NCBI GenBank assembly: GCA_024707365.1
Contig: JANPZV010000001.1
Span: forward strand, 1-64,000
Reading direction: 5' to 3'
DNA: 64,000 nt
DNA from: Terricaulis sp.
Lineage (GTDB): Bacteria; Pseudomonadota; Alphaproteobacteria; Caulobacterales; Aquidulcibacteraceae
Both the position numbers and the translations under genes were made by a program. Shown piece by piece: positions 44,673 through 55,482 of the stretch (the stretch's first letter is position 1; the number at the start of each line of letters is the position of its first letter). A model generated the notes under the pieces. It was not told the DNA's origin, ran no database searches, and saw only the letters and a program-made list of their open reading frames with translations.

Positions 44673-44840
44673 CTAAAGCAACGGACTTTAAATTCGCCTC
44701 AGTTCGATGGCGGGCGCGGCGCGAATTTAAAGTCCATAAGTTGCTTTAGAAAACTTTGAATCTAAAGCGTCTTTGAGGACTTAAATGCGACACGGCTATT
44801 GATCCATCGTGTGGGTCGCATTTAAGTCCCGACGCTTTAG
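44673..44840. repeat. Copy A of double-hairpin intergenic repeat
   Basis: Hairpin 1: CTAAAGCAAC-GGACTTTAAATTCGC / GCGAATTTAAAGTCC-ataa-GTTGCTTTAG. Hairpin 2: CTAAAGCGTC-tttga-GGACTTAAATGCGAC / GTCGCATTTAAGTCC-c-GACGCTTTAG. GAATC lies between them at 44758-44762. Confidence 0.9.
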
Positions 44841-45941
44841 GCCGGCGCGAAAATTTTCACGGAAAGCGGTGAAACGCCCTTCAGAGATGGCCGCGCGCAT
44901 ACGCGCGGTGAGGCCCTGATAATATGCGATATTGTGCCAGGAGAGCAGCACTTGACCGAGCAGCTCATTGGCTTTGAAGAGATGATGCAGATAGGCCTTT
45001 GAATAATCGCGGCTGGCCGGGCAATCGAGGCTTTCATCCAGCGGGCTTGTATCTTCGGCAAAGCGCGCATTGGTGATGTTGAGCGGGCCAGCGTCTGTCC
45101 AGGCTTGGCCGTGCCGGCCCGAGCGCGTGGGCAGCACGCAATCGAACATATCCACCCCGCGCGCAACGCTTTCGACCAGATCAAGCGGCTTGCCCACGCC
45201 CATGAGATAGCGCGGCCGATCCGCCGGCAGATGCGGAATGGTGACATCAAGCGCGCCCAGCATCGCCTCATGCCCTTCGCCCACCGCGAGCCCGCCAATG
45301 GCGTAGCCGTCAAAGCCTTCGCGCACGAGCGCAGAGGCCGAAAGCGCGCGCAGTTCGGGATCGACGCCGCCTTGCACGATGGCGAACAGGTTCTGGCTTT
45401 CGCGCTGGCCAAACGCACGCTTGCAGCGGCCCGCCCAATCCAGCGAAAGCTCCACCGCCTTTTTGATCTCATCGCGCGGCGACGGCAGCGGCGGGCATTC
45501 ATCCAATTGCATGATGATGTCCGCGCCGATCTGATCGGCCTGGATTTCCATCGCCCGCTCGGGCGTTAAGCGATGCTCGCCGCCATCGACATGGGAGCGG
45601 AAGGTCACGCCATCCTTATCCAGCTTGCGCAGTTGCGAGAGCGACATCACCTGATAGCCGCCGCTATCGGTGAGGATCGGCTTATCCCAGCGCATGAAGC
45701 TGTGCAGGCCGCCAAGGCGTTTCAGCCGCTCCCCGCCGGGGCGGAGCATGAGGTGATAGGTGTTGCCGAGAATAATATCCGCGCCGGTTTGCGCGACCTG
45801 ATCCACCGTGAGCCCCTTCACCGTACCCGCCGTGCCCACCGGCATGAAGGCCGGCGTGCGGATATCGCCACGCGGGGTTGAGAGCACGCCGGTGCGGGCC
45901 AGCCCATCTGTGGCGTTGAGGGTGAAGGCAAATGCGCTCAT
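44796..45941 (-). CDS. tgt: Queuine tRNA-ribosyltransferase, C-terminal tail and stop codon encoded by repeat copy A
   Basis: [42 protein letters not shown]...[18 protein letters not shown]...[16 protein letters not shown]...[39 protein letters not shown]. Confidence 0.94.
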   Translation of the reverse strand: MSAFAFTLNATDGLARTGVLSTPRGDIRTPAFMPVGTAGTVKGLTVDQVAQTGADIILGNTYHLMLRPGGERLKRLGGLHSFMRWDKPILTDSGGYQVMSLSQLRKLDKDGVTFRSHVDGGEHRLTPERAMEIQADQIGADIIMQLDECPPLPSPRDEIKKAVELSLDWAGRCKRAFGQRESQNLFAIVQGGVDPELRALSASALVREGFDGYAIGGLAVGEGHEAMLGALDVTIPHLPADRPRYLMGVGKPLDLVESVARGVDMFDCVLPTRSGRHGQAWTDAGPLNITNARFAEDTSPLDESLDCPASRDYSKAYLHHLFKANELLGQVLLSWHNIAYYQGLTARMRAAISEGRFTAFRENFRAGLKRRDLNATHTMDQ

Positions 45942-47011
45942 GGCGCGCGCCATAGCAGGCTGGCGTCGCCATAGGAATAGAAGCGGTAGCCCTCAGCGAT
46001 GGCGTGGGCGTAGGCGGCGTGCATCCGCTCAAGCCCAGCGAAGGCCGAAACCAGCATGAACAGCGTTGAGCGCGGCAGGTGGAAATTGGTCCAGAGCCCA
46101 TCAACCGTGCGCCAGCGATAGCCAGGCGTGATGAAGATCGAGGTGTCGCCCGCTTCGGCGCGGACGCTGCCATCTTCGTTGGCCGCGCTTTCGAGGCTCC
46201 GCAGCGCGGTGGTGCCCACCGCGATCACGCGGCGGCCTTCGGTCTTGGCGCGATTGATGGCGGCGGCGGCGTCTGCGCTGATCTCGCGCCATTCGGCGTG
46301 CATTTTATGTTCGGCCGTATCGTCGGCCTTCACCGGCAGAAACGTGCCGGCGCCGACATGCAGCGTCACGCGGGTTTGCTCCACGCCCGCAGCGGCGAAG
46401 GCTTTGAGCAGATCGTCCGTGAAATGCAGGCCCGCCGTGGGCGCGGCCACCGCGCCATCCCTGGCGGCGTAGATGGTTTGATAATCGCGATAATCCGCCG
46501 CATCTTCCGCGCGCTTGGCGGCGATGTAAGGCGGCAGCGGCATTTCGCCATGCGCAGCGATGGCGCCGTCAAGATCGGGCCCGGCGAGATCGAATTGAAG
46601 CGTCACCTCCCCGCCTTCGCCCTTGGCCGTGATGGTTGCGTCAAGCCCGCTCATCGCGCAGGCGGTTTCGCTTTCGGCGCCGAAGCGGATGCGATCGCCT
46701 TCCTTCAGCCGCTTGCCGGGCTTGGCGAACGCGGCCCAGGCGCTGGGCGAGAGCCGCTTGTGCAGCGTGGCTTCAACCGGCACGCGATTGCCCGCCCGAT
46801 CGCGCACGCCCTTGAGTCGCGCGGGGATCACGCGCGTATCGTTGAACACCAAGAGATCGCCGGGGCGAAACAGGCTTGGCGCATCGCGGACGATCATATC
46901 CTCAAAGCCGCTCTCGCGCACATGCAGCAGCCGCGCGCTATCGCGCGGGCGCGCCGGCCGCAGCGCGATGTTTTCTTCCGGCAGCTCGAAATCGAACAGA
47001 TCGACGCGCAT
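45938..47011 (-). CDS. queA: S-adenosylmethionine:tRNA ribosyltransferase-isomerase
   Basis: [29 protein letters not shown]...[16 protein letters not shown]...[13 protein letters not shown]...[16 protein letters not shown]...[24 protein letters not shown]. Confidence 0.95.
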   Translation of the reverse strand: MRVDLFDFELPEENIALRPARPRDSARLLHVRESGFEDMIVRDAPSLFRPGDLLVFNDTRVIPARLKGVRDRAGNRVPVEATLHKRLSPSAWAAFAKPGKRLKEGDRIRFGAESETACAMSGLDATITAKGEGGEVTLQFDLAGPDLDGAIAAHGEMPLPPYIAAKRAEDAADYRDYQTIYAARDGAVAAPTAGLHFTDDLLKAFAAAGVEQTRVTLHVGAGTFLPVKADDTAEHKMHAEWREISADAAAAINRAKTEGRRVIAVGTTALRSLESAANEDGSVRAEAGDTSIFITPGYRWRTVDGLWTNFHLPRSTLFMLVSAFAGLERMHAAYAHAIAEGYRFYSYGDASLLWRAP

Positions 47012-47631
47012 CAGCCCGCAACCATGCGCCCTGCGCGCATTTCCTCGCGCTCCCATTCCATATTGGCGCGGGCGGCCTCGGCCAATTCGGCTTGATAAAA
47101 ATCGGTGCGGAAGAGACGCGGCAAGGCCAATTGCTGATCCAGAAAATGGCCGCGCCCGGCGGTGTAGAGGGCGTCCGCGAAAGCCGCGAACTCCGCGCGC
47201 ACGCCGGCGGCGTAGGCGCGATAAGCGGCGCGCGGCGCGCCGAGGATGGCGATGTCCATATCCAGAAACAGCGCGGCGTCGCCATCGGCGTCGCCTTCAT
47301 GGTGTTTCTTGGTCATCTCGATCACCTGGGCGACGCGCGCCGCCATAGGCTGATCTGAGATCGCCGCACGCGCCCAATCGGCGCTAAGCGCCTCATTGTC
47401 GGGCGCGCCCGGCTGGTAGATCGCGTCGTGAAACCAGATCGCGTAGCCGACAAAAGCGGGATCGCGGATCAGCGCCGCGCGCCGATCCGCTTCTTCCAGC
47501 AGCCATGTGAGATGGCTCTGATCGTGATAGCGCCGCTGAGGCTCACCCCACGCGGCGATCAAGGCCTCCCCGAGAGCGCCTGCGCCCTCGCCCGCCAGCG
47601 CGCGCCAGCGCTGGAGGAGGCTTATGCTCAC
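47011..47631 (-). CDS. HD-domain predicted metal-dependent phosphohydrolase
   Basis: [15 protein letters not shown]...[25 protein letters not shown]...[25 protein letters not shown]. Confidence 0.8.
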   Translation of the reverse strand: MSISLLQRWRALAGEGAGALGEALIAAWGEPQRRYHDQSHLTWLLEEADRRAALIRDPAFVGYAIWFHDAIYQPGAPDNEALSADWARAAISDQPMAARVAQVIEMTKKHHEGDADGDAALFLDMDIAILGAPRAAYRAYAAGVRAEFAAFADALYTAGRGHFLDQQLALPRLFRTDFYQAELAEAARANMEWEREEMRAGRMVAG

Positions 47632-48089
47632 TCGGCCCGCGCGGAGACGATCTTGCCGGGCGTGCGCGGCGGCTCGCCCTTGGGCAGTGCATCCACCGCA
47701 TCCATGCCTTCGATCACCTCGCCCCAGACGGTGTATTGCTTGTCGAGGAAGCGGGCGTCATCGAACACGATGAAGAACTGGCTGTTGGCCGAGTTCGGAT
47801 CGTTGGTGCGCGCCATCGAGCACACGCCGCGCACATGCGGCTCGGCTGAAAACTCAGCCTTGATGTTCGGCTTGGATGAGCCGCCCGTGCCGTTGAAATT
47901 CTTACCGTCGCCGCCTTGGGCCATGAAGCCGGCGATGACGCGGTGGAACGGCACGTTGTTGTAATAGCCTTCGTTGGCCAGATCGCCGATCTGCTTGACG
48001 TGATTGGGCGCAAGGTCCGGGCGGAACTTGATTTTCACCACGCCCGTATCGAGCTCAAGCGTCAGGGTATGAAAGGAATTATCGACCAC
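47628..48089 (-). CDS. Cyclophilin-type peptidyl-prolyl cis-trans isomerase
   Basis: YYNNVPFHRVIAGFMAQGGDGKNFNGTGGSSKPNIKAEFSAEPHVRGVCSMARTNDPNSANSQFFIVFDDARFLDKQYTVWGEV. Confidence 0.93.
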   Translation of the reverse strand: MVDNSFHTLTLELDTGVVKIKFRPDLAPNHVKQIGDLANEGYYNNVPFHRVIAGFMAQGGDGKNFNGTGGSSKPNIKAEFSAEPHVRGVCSMARTNDPNSANSQFFIVFDDARFLDKQYTVWGEVIEGMDAVDALPKGEPPRTPGKIVSARAE

Positions 48090-48946
48090 CAGCGTCTCTC
48101 TCTTTCGTTGTCGCGCGGCACGCGCGCGGGGATTTCAACATCGCACACCGAAAAATCGGCGCGGCGATCGCGCCGCGTGCGCTCAATCAGCTCGCGGAAC
48201 TCAGGCCCATCGGTGCGCAGCACATAAATGGGCGCGCGCTCCTCTGGAGGCAAATCGGCGGCCACGCGCACGGCCAGCATCCGGTCCGGATTGGCGGGCG
48301 GCTCGCCCGTCACGATCGCATCCACCGCGTTCTGGCCCCAGACCACCCGCCCCCAGGCGGTGTAGGTCTGGTTCAGCGATGAGCGCGCGCCGCGCATCAG
48401 GAAAAATTGGCTGTTGGCCGAGTTCACCGCGCTCGCCCGCGCCATCGAAGCCACGCCCCGGCAATGCAGCGCGTAGGAGAGCACCCCGCGCGTATTGATG
48501 GCCAATTGCGCATCGGGCTGGGTTTGGATCGGCAGCGCCTTGTAGAAGCCGAGCGGCCCATCGCTTTGCGCGGCGGCCTGCACGAACGGCATCGATTGGG
48601 TGCGCCGGAAGGAAAATTCCGGGTTGAGATCAGGCAGGTTCGAGGCGCCCTCGCCCGTGCCGAGCGGATCGCCGGTTTGCGCCATGAAGCCGTCGATCAC
48701 GCGGTGAAACAGCACCCCGTCATAATAGCCAAGCCGCGTCAGCGTCCTGATCCGATCGACATGCGCGGGCGCGATCTCGGGATACATCTCGATCACGATC
48801 CGGCCATGCACCGTATCGATATAGAGCGTATCTTCCGGGCTCAGCTCACGCCAATTGCGCGGATCGGGGCGCTCCTGCGCCAGCGCGGCGCCATGCAGGC
48901 CCAGCGACATCAAAGCCGCGGCGAAAAATCCAAACAAGCGCAGCAT
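48062..48946 (-). CDS. Exported cyclophilin-type peptidyl-prolyl cis-trans isomerase
   Basis: Signal peptide MLRLFGFFAAALMSLGLHGAALAQ; YYDGVLFHRVIDGFMAQTGDPLGTG...GVASMARASAVNSANSQFFLMRG...QTYTAWGRVVWG. Confidence 0.9.
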   Translation of the reverse strand: MLRLFGFFAAALMSLGLHGAALAQERPDPRNWRELSPEDTLYIDTVHGRIVIEMYPEIAPAHVDRIRTLTRLGYYDGVLFHRVIDGFMAQTGDPLGTGEGASNLPDLNPEFSFRRTQSMPFVQAAAQSDGPLGFYKALPIQTQPDAQLAINTRGVLSYALHCRGVASMARASAVNSANSQFFLMRGARSSLNQTYTAWGRVVWGQNAVDAIVTGEPPANPDRMLAVRVAADLPPEERAPIYVLRTDGPEFRELIERTRRDRRADFSVCDVEIPARVPRDNERERRWWSIIPFIP

Positions 48947-49444
48947 TCAAGGCACCCCGAACTTTGCCTTCAGTCGTCTTTCTACTTCCTGCGGCACAAA
49001 GTGCGCGACGCTTCCTTGCAGCCGCGCGATTTCCTTGACCAGACGCGAGGCGATGGCCTGATGCGTCGGATCGGCCATCAGAAAGACCGTCTCCACCTCG
49101 GGATTGATCTTCTGGTTCATTCCCACCATGGCGAACTCATACTCGAAATCCGCGACGGCTCTAAGTCCGCGGACGATGATTTGCGCCCCTACGCTCTCGG
49201 CGAATGACATCAGCAATGTGTCAAAAGGTTGAATGATGATCTCGGCGCCCTTGATGCCGGCGCATTGCTGCTCGACCATCTCGACCCGCTCGGCCAAAGA
49301 AAACAGCGGGCCCTTATCCTCGTTGATGGCGACCCCGATCACCAGCCGATCCACCAATTTGGCGGCACGGGTGATGATGTCCACATGCCCGTTGGTGACG
49401 GGATCGAACGTGCCAGGATAGAGGCCGACCAGCGGCTTGCTCAT
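48947..49444 (-). CDS. coaD: Phosphopantetheine adenylyltransferase
   Basis: [51 protein letters not shown]...[25 protein letters not shown]. Confidence 0.95.
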   Translation of the reverse strand: MSKPLVGLYPGTFDPVTNGHVDIITRAAKLVDRLVIGVAINEDKGPLFSLAERVEMVEQQCAGIKGAEIIIQPFDTLLMSFAESVGAQIIVRGLRAVADFEYEFAMVGMNQKINPEVETVFLMADPTHQAIASRLVKEIARLQGSVAHFVPQEVERRLKAKFGVP

Positions 49445-52155
49445 TCTCCGCCCTCCTCGGCCCCGCCGAGATTTTCCAGCCGCTCAGCGGCCACGACATG
49501 CTCATCCTCGGCCACATCGATCAGGATCACGCCCTGGGTGGCGCGGCCGGCGATGCGGATGTCGTCAACGCCGGTGCGGATCAGCTGGCCCTTATCGGTG
49601 ACGAGCAGCAATTCCTCGCCATCCTTCACCGGGAAGGAGGCGGTCAGGCGCCCATCCCCGGTGAGGCGGTGCGCGATCAGGCCTTTGCCGCCGCGATTGG
49701 TGACGCGGTATTCGTAAGCGGAGGCGCGCTTGCCGAGCCCCGTTGAGGTGACGGCCAGGATGAATTGCTCCTGCGTCTTGAGCCAGGCGAGCCGTTCAAA
49801 CGGGGTGGGCGCATCGCCCTCGGCGGCGGGCGCATCCTCTTCGGCTTCGACCTCAACATCGCCGCGCGACTGGGAATCCCATTTGAAATAATCGGCGACC
49901 TCTTTGGTGGTCACGTCCACATGGCGCAGCACGCCCATGCCGATGACGCTATCGCCCTCTTTCAGATCGATGCCGCGCACGCCGGTGGAATCGCGGCCCT
50001 TGAACACGCGCACATCGGTGGTGCGGAAGCGGCAGCACATGCCGTTCGCCGTCGTCAGCAGGATGTCGTCATCCTCGGTGCAGATCTGCACCTCGACGAT
50101 GCCATCGCCTTCATCGGGCTTCATGGCGATCTTGCCGTTGCGGTTCACCTGGATGAAATCGGAAAGCTTGTTGCGCCGCACCCCGCCCGAGCGGGTGGCG
50201 AACATCACATCGAGCTTATCCCAATCATGCTCATCTTCCGGCAGCGCCATCACCGAGGTGATGGTCTCGCCCGCTTCGAGCGGGAAGAGATTGACGAGCG
50301 CGCGGCCCTTGGCGCGCGGATCGCCTTGCGGCAGGCGCCATGTCTTCATTTTGTAGACCATGCCAGCCGAGGAGAAGAACAGGATCGGCGCATGCGTCGA
50401 GGCCGAGAACACGCGCGTGACGAAATCCTCGTCCTTCATCACCATGCCGGCGCGGCCTTTGCCGCCGCGGCGCTGGGTGCGGTAGAGCGCAAGCGGGGTG
50501 CGCTTGACGTACCCGCCATGGGTGACGGTGACGACCATATCTTCGCGCGGGATCAGCGCTTCGTCGTCAATCTCGCCTTCGCTTTCGCTGATCGGCGTGC
50601 GGCGCGGCACGCCGAAGGCGTCTTTCACCTCGCCCAATTCAGTTTTGACGATCTCGAAAATCTTCACGCGGCTGCCGAGGATTTCCAGCAGCTGGCGGAT
50701 TTCATCGGCGATTTCATTGGCCGCCTTGGCGATGTCGTCACGGCCAAGGCCGGTGAGGCGCTGCAGGCGCAATTCGAGAATGGCGCGCGCTTGCTCGTCG
50801 GAAAGGCGGATGGTCTCGCCCGCGCCTACGATGGTGCGCGGATCGGCGATCAGCGCGATCAACGGCATCATATCGCCCGTTGGCCAATCGCGATCCATCA
50901 GGCGCTCGCGCGCCTCGTTCGGATCGGCCGAGGTGCGGATCACACGGATCACTTCGTCGATATTGGCGACAGCGATGGCGAGGCCCACGGTTTCGTGCCC
51001 GCGCTTGCGCGCCTTGGCCAAACGGAACTTGGTGCGGCGTGTGACCACCTGCTCGCGGAAGCCGATAAACGCCTGCAGCATCTCGCGCAGGCCCATCTGC
51101 AGCGGGCGGCCATTGTTGAGCGCCAGCATGTTGACGCCGAACGAGGTTTGCAGCTGCGTGAAGCGATAGAGCTGGTTGACCACCACATCGGCCACGGTGT
51201 CGCGCTTGAGCTCGATCACCAGGCGGATGCCAAGCCGGTTGGATTCGTCGCGCACTTCGGCGACGCCTTCGATCTTCTTTTCACGCACCAATTCGCCGAT
51301 GCGCTCATAGACGCTGGCTTTGTTCACCTGGAACGGAATTTCGGTGAACACGATGGCTTCGCGCCCGCGGATCGCCTCGATCTTATAGCGCGCGCGCGTG
51401 GCGACAGAGCCGCGCCCCGTCAGCAGCGCCGCGCGCGCGGCGGTGCGGCCGAGGATTTCGCAGCCTGTCGGGAAATCAGGGCCCGGCACGATGTCGAGCA
51501 GATCGACATCGGAAATATCCGGATTGTCGATCATCGCCACGGTGGCGTCGATGATCTCTGAAAGATTGTGCGGCGGAATATTGGTGGCCATGCCCACGGC
51601 AATGCCGCCCGCGCCGTTGACAAGCAGGTTGGGATAGCGCGCCGGCAGCACCGTCGGCTCGCGCCGCTCGCCATCATAGTTATCCTGGAAATCGACGGTG
51701 TCTTCGTCGATGTTCGCCAGCAGCGCATTCGCAGCTTTGGCCATGCGGCTTTCGGTGTAACGCATCGCCGCCGGCGGATCGCCGTCGATCGAGCCGAAAT
51801 TGCCCTGCCCGTCGATCAGCGGCAGGCTCATGGAGAAATCCTGCGCCATGCGCACCAGCGCATCATAGATCGCCTGGTCCCCGTGCGGGTGATAGCGGCC
51901 CATCACTTCGCCGACCGTGTTGGCCGATTTGCGGTAGCGCTTGTCGGCGGTGTTGCCGGCCTCATCCATGGCGAACAGGATGCGCCGGTGCACGGGCTTG
52001 AGCCCATCGCGCACATCGGGCAGCGCCCGGCTCACGATCACGCTCATCGCGTAATCGAGATACGAACGCTTCAGCTCATCCTCGACGGTGATGAGCGAGA
52101 CGCCTTTGGGAAGGGTTGGGCCGCCGCTATCGGCGGGATCTGACGTGTCTGACAC
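49441..52155 (-). CDS. gyrA: DNA gyrase subunit A
   Basis: [108 protein letters not shown]. Confidence 0.96.
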   Translation of the reverse strand: MSDTSDPADSGGPTLPKGVSLITVEDELKRSYLDYAMSVIVSRALPDVRDGLKPVHRRILFAMDEAGNTADKRYRKSANTVGEVMGRYHPHGDQAIYDALVRMAQDFSMSLPLIDGQGNFGSIDGDPPAAMRYTESRMAKAANALLANIDEDTVDFQDNYDGERREPTVLPARYPNLLVNGAGGIAVGMATNIPPHNLSEIIDATVAMIDNPDISDVDLLDIVPGPDFPTGCEILGRTAARAALLTGRGSVATRARYKIEAIRGREAIVFTEIPFQVNKASVYERIGELVREKKIEGVAEVRDESNRLGIRLVIELKRDTVADVVVNQLYRFTQLQTSFGVNMLALNNGRPLQMGLREMLQAFIGFREQVVTRRTKFRLAKARKRGHETVGLAIAVANIDEVIRVIRTSADPNEARERLMDRDWPTGDMMPLIALIADPRTIVGAGETIRLSDEQARAILELRLQRLTGLGRDDIAKAANEIADEIRQLLEILGSRVKIFEIVKTELGEVKDAFGVPRRTPISESEGEIDDEALIPREDMVVTVTHGGYVKRTPLALYRTQRRGGKGRAGMVMKDEDFVTRVFSASTHAPILFFSSAGMVYKMKTWRLPQGDPRAKGRALVNLFPLEAGETITSVMALPEDEHDWDKLDVMFATRSGGVRRNKLSDFIQVNRNGKIAMKPDEGDGIVEVQICTEDDDILLTTANGMCCRFRTTDVRVFKGRDSTGVRGIDLKEGDSVIGMGVLRHVDVTTKEVADYFKWDSQSRGDVEVEAEEDAPAAEGDAPTPFERLAWLKTQEQFILAVTSTGLGKRASAYEYRVTNRGGKGLIAHRLTGDGRLTASFPVKDGEELLLVTDKGQLIRTGVDDIRIAGRATQGVILIDVAEDEHVVAAERLENLGGAEEGGE

Positions 52156-52273
52156 GGATCGCCGGTCTCAATCTGCTGCTGAACGAAATAAAATAAAGGC
52201 GGTGAAAACTCGCCCTCGAATCCAAGGCAAACTAACATCGCTGCGCCCCCGCCGCAAACCAAGGAGCCCCCCC

Positions 52274-52849
52274 ATGCGCCGCCTCGCCGCCCCGGTTTTC
52301 GCAGCATTTTTCCTAAGCCTCGCCGGGGGCTGCGCGAGTTCGGCGCCGGAGCGTTCGCCGGCGCTCGATGCTCCGGCGCGCACCGCCTGGATCGTGAACC
52401 GTCAAGGCGGCGCAATCGGCCAGGCCCAGTTCATCGAGGCCGCCTCTGGCGTCTTGATTCGACTAGAATTTTCGCCAGGCGCGCTTGAGCCGGGCTGGCA
52501 TGGCCTGCACCTGCACGCGCGCGGCGATTGCAGCGATTTCGCCGCCGGCTTCCAGGCCTCGGGCGGGCATTTGGGCATGCGAGAAGGCGTGGCGCACGGC
52601 TTGCGCAACCCCGAAGGCCCCGAGGCGGGCGATCTGCCAAACATTTTCGCCGGGCCCGGCCCGTTCGGGGCGGAGCTGTTCAGCCCTTATGTCACACTGC
52701 ACTCGGCGCCCGTCGCGGGGCGCGCGCCGCTGCTGGACGGCGATGGCGCGGCCCTGCTGATCCACGCCGGGCCGGACGATCACCTCACCCAGCCGATCGG
52801 CGGCTCTGGCGCGCGCGTCGCCTGTGCGGCGCTGACGCCGCTGCCCTAA
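52274..52849 (+). CDS. Cu/Zn superoxide dismutase-family lipoprotein; TAA stop lies in repeat copy C
   Basis: Lipobox FLSLAGGCASS; GLHLHARGDCSDFAAGFQASGGHLGM...HGLRNPEGPEAGDLPNIFAGP...DGAALLIHAGPDDHLTQPIGGSGARVACAAL. Confidence 0.85.
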   Translation: MRRLAAPVFAAFFLSLAGGCASSAPERSPALDAPARTAWIVNRQGGAIGQAQFIEAASGVLIRLEFSPGALEPGWHGLHLHARGDCSDFAAGFQASGGHLGMREGVAHGLRNPEGPEAGDLPNIFAGPGPFGAELFSPYVTLHSAPVAGRAPLLDGDGAALLIHAGPDDHLTQPIGGSGARVACAALTPLP

Positions 52850-52883
52850 AGCGTCTGAGCTTTAAAGTCCGTTGCTTTAAACG
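52846..52883. repeat. Copy C: short, internally deleted relative of the double-hairpin repeat, inverted orientation
   Basis: CTAAAGCGTCTGAGCTTTAAAGTCCGTTGCTTTAAAC; reverse complement joins the left end of hairpin 1 (TTTAAAGCAACGGACTTTAAA) to the right end of hairpin 2 (GACGCTTTAG). Confidence 0.75.
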
Positions 52884-53878
52884 CTCTCGGCCAGCTCGTC
52901 CCGAACCTGGGCGGCGATCTCATAAGCGCGCACGCGGGCGCTATGATCGTAAATGTGCGAGGCGAGGATCAGCTCATCGGCGCCGGTGCGGCGGATGAAC
53001 GCCTCGATGCTGCGCTTGACCGTGCGCGGGGAGCCGATCGCTGATGAGGCCAGCACCATTTCCAGCTGCGCGCGCTCGGTAACATTGAGCCCGCTTTCAA
53101 AATCCGCATCAGGCGGCTGCAATTTGCGCGGGACGCCCCGGCGCAAGCTCACAAACGCCTGCATCAGCGAGGTGGAGAGCAAGCGCCCCTCCTCATCGCT
53201 CGGCGCGGCGAAAATATTGAAGCCAAGCATCACGTACGGCTCTTTCAGGGTTTCAGAAGGCCGGAACGAGCCGCGATAGACGGCCAGCGCCTCCATCATC
53301 TGCGCCGGCGCGAAATGCGAAGCGAAGGCGAACGGCAAGCCAAGATAGGCCGCGAGCTGCGCGCCAAAGGTGGACGAGCCAAGAATCCAGAGCGGCACAT
53401 TGCTGCCCTCCCCCGGTATGGCGCGCACCGCCTGGTGGTGCTCGCTTGGGCCAAGCAGCGCTTGCAGTTCGATCACGTCCTGCGGGAAGCGATCTTCGCC
53501 GCCGATCAGCGTGCGCCGCAGCGCTTGCGCCACCGCGCGATCCCCGCCCGGCGCGCGGCCAAGGCCAAGATCGATGCGGCCCGGATAAAGCGCTTCCAGC
53601 GTGCCGAATTGCTCGGCGATCACGATCGGCGCGTGATTGGGCAGCATGATCCCGCCCGCGCCAACGCGGATCGTCTTGGTGGCCGCCGCCGCGTTCATGA
53701 TCGAAAGCGCGGTGGCGGAGCTGGCGATGCCCGGCATGGCGTGATGCTCAGCCAGCCAGAAGCGCTTGTAGCCCAGGCGCTCGGCGTGCTGGGCGAGATC
53801 GCGGCTATTGGCCAGCGATTGCGCCACATCCCCATCTTCGGTGATGGGCGCAAGGTCGAGAACGGAAAACGGGATCAT
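52877..53878 (-). CDS. LLM-class (luciferase-like) flavin-dependent monooxygenase
   Basis: [83 protein letters not shown]. Confidence 0.92.
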   Translation of the reverse strand: MIPFSVLDLAPITEDGDVAQSLANSRDLAQHAERLGYKRFWLAEHHAMPGIASSATALSIMNAAAATKTIRVGAGGIMLPNHAPIVIAEQFGTLEALYPGRIDLGLGRAPGGDRAVAQALRRTLIGGEDRFPQDVIELQALLGPSEHHQAVRAIPGEGSNVPLWILGSSTFGAQLAAYLGLPFAFASHFAPAQMMEALAVYRGSFRPSETLKEPYVMLGFNIFAAPSDEEGRLLSTSLMQAFVSLRRGVPRKLQPPDADFESGLNVTERAQLEMVLASSAIGSPRTVKRSIEAFIRRTGADELILASHIYDHSARVRAYEIAAQVRDELAESV

Positions 53879-53941
53879 AAGAGCAATATGGGCGCTCCTT
53901 GCGAAGCGCCCAAGACATGTTCGGTAAAGACTCTACGGTGC

Positions 53942-54423
53942 TTAGAACGGAATCTCGTCGTCGAGATCCTGGTTGAAGCTTTCGCGCGCGGGCCGTCGCT
54001 GACGCGCTTTTTGCCGGCGCCGGAGCTAAAGCTTGAGCCGGACTCATCGTCATAGGAGCGGCCACCGCCATCGCCCTTGCCGCCGAGCATGGTGAGTTCG
54101 CCGCGGAAGCGCTGCAGCACCACCTCTGTTGTGTATTTCTCGACGCCGTTCTGCTCATATTTGCGCGTCTGCAGCTGGCCCTCGATGTAAACGGTCGAGC
54201 CCTTCTTGAGATATTGCTCGGCCACTTTGGCGATGTTCTCGTTGAAGATCACCACGCGGTGCCACTCGGTCTTTTCCTTGCGCTCGCCGCTTTGCTTGTC
54301 GCGCCAGGTTTCCGAGGTGGCGACGCTGAGATTCACCACCGGATCGCCGTTATTGAGGCGGCGGATCTCGGGATCCTTGCCCAGATTGCCGACCAAAATC
54401 ACTTTGTTGACGCTGCCAGCCAT
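53942..54423 (-). CDS. ssb: Single-stranded DNA-binding protein, 1-nt frameshift near the 3' end
   Basis: [42 protein letters not shown]...; other frame restores the SSB tail [15 protein letters not shown]. Confidence 0.95.
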
Positions 54424-54490
54424 CGCCGACCTCCTGTTTCCTGCGCTGTACTCGATGGACGAGGCATCCGCCGGCTAAACCCGGACAAAT

Positions 54491-54505
54491 GTTCTCTCTA
54501 TGTTC
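54491..54505. promoter_or_regulatory. Alphaproteobacterial LexA (SOS) box upstream of ssb
   Basis: GTTC-TCTCTAT-GTTC (GTTC-N7-GTTC), about 68 bp from the ssb ATG. Confidence 0.8.
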
Positions 54506-54614
54506 TATAAGCCGACTCGCCCCAGAGGTAAAGAGGGTGTTAACAGGGCCATATCGTAGACGAGCCGCAACCATCCGGGGCCGGGCTGCACAACATCGCG
54601 GCCATCGCGCATGT

Positions 54615-54629
54615 GTTTCCTATTTGTTC
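54615..54629. promoter_or_regulatory. Second, one-mismatch LexA-like box upstream of the dioxygenase-uvrA operon
   Basis: GTTT-CCTATTT-GTTC, 75 bp upstream of the dioxygenase ATG; TTGATG-N16-TACTAA promoter-like sequence follows. Confidence 0.5.
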
Positions 54630-54703
54630 TTGATGCCGATGCGACTCTCGCTACTAAATATGGTGTCCGCCGCTGGGGTTTAGCGGCACGCAGAAAGCCC
54701 GCC

Positions 54704-55482
54704 ATGACCAGCACAGCACCGGCCCTTTTCATTGGCCACGGCTCGCCGATGAACGCGATTGAAGACAGCCCTCCGCGCGCGGCTGGGCTGAGATTGCGGC
54801 CGCGTTTCCGAAGCCGCGCGCCATCGTCTGCATTTCCGCCCATTGGGTGACCGAAGGCGTGCGGGTGACGTCGAACATCAAGCCCCGCACCATCCACGAT
54901 TTCGGCCGCGGCTTTCCGCAGGCGCTGTTTGACGTGCAATACCCCGCTCCGGGCGATCCGGCGCTTGCCGCGGACATCACCCAGCGGCTCGCGCCGTTTG
55001 GCGCTCAACTGGATGAAAGCTGGGGGCTCGACCACGGCACATGGTCGGTGGTCAAGCATATGTATCCTGAGGCGGACGTGCCCATCGTGCAGGTGAGCCT
55101 GGACGCCCGGCGCGGCCCGCAGGAGCATTACGCCATCGGCCAAGCGCTCGCTTCGCTGCGCAATGAAAACGTGCTGCTGATCGGCTCGGGCGACATCGTG
55201 CACAATCTGCAAAGCTTCTTCCGCAACCAGGGCAAGGAAACGCCCTGGGATCAAGAGTTTGACGATTACATCATCGATGCGGTGGCGCAGCGCGATCATG
55301 CGGCGGTGCTGAACTACGCCGCCCACCCCGCCATCCCGGCCGCCAACGCCGATTGGGAGCACTTTTTCCCGATCTTCTACACGCTCGCCGCCCAGCGCGA
55401 CGGCGAAGCCCCGCACGTTTTCAATCGTCATTTTTTCCCAGGCATCTCCATGACCTCGATCGCGTTTGGCCTGCCGCAATGA
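54704..55482 (+). CDS. Extradiol dioxygenase (DODA/LigB-like), indel(s) near 54780
   Basis: [21 protein letters not shown] + [18 protein letters not shown]...[20 protein letters not shown]...[28 protein letters not shown]...[13 protein letters not shown]. Confidence 0.9.

Noticed and set aside
47628-48946. Tandem cyclophilin genes as an unusual system
   Set aside because: A cytoplasmic and an exported PPIase next to coaD/gyrA is a common alphaproteobacterial arrangement.
49765-49800. Possibility that the split genes are programmed frameshifts
   Set aside because: The breaks are in many unrelated genes with no shared slippery site or stem, so sequencing error is the simpler explanation.
49765-51561. 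598-aa plus-strand ORF
   Set aside because: Antisense to gyrA; no recognisable domain.
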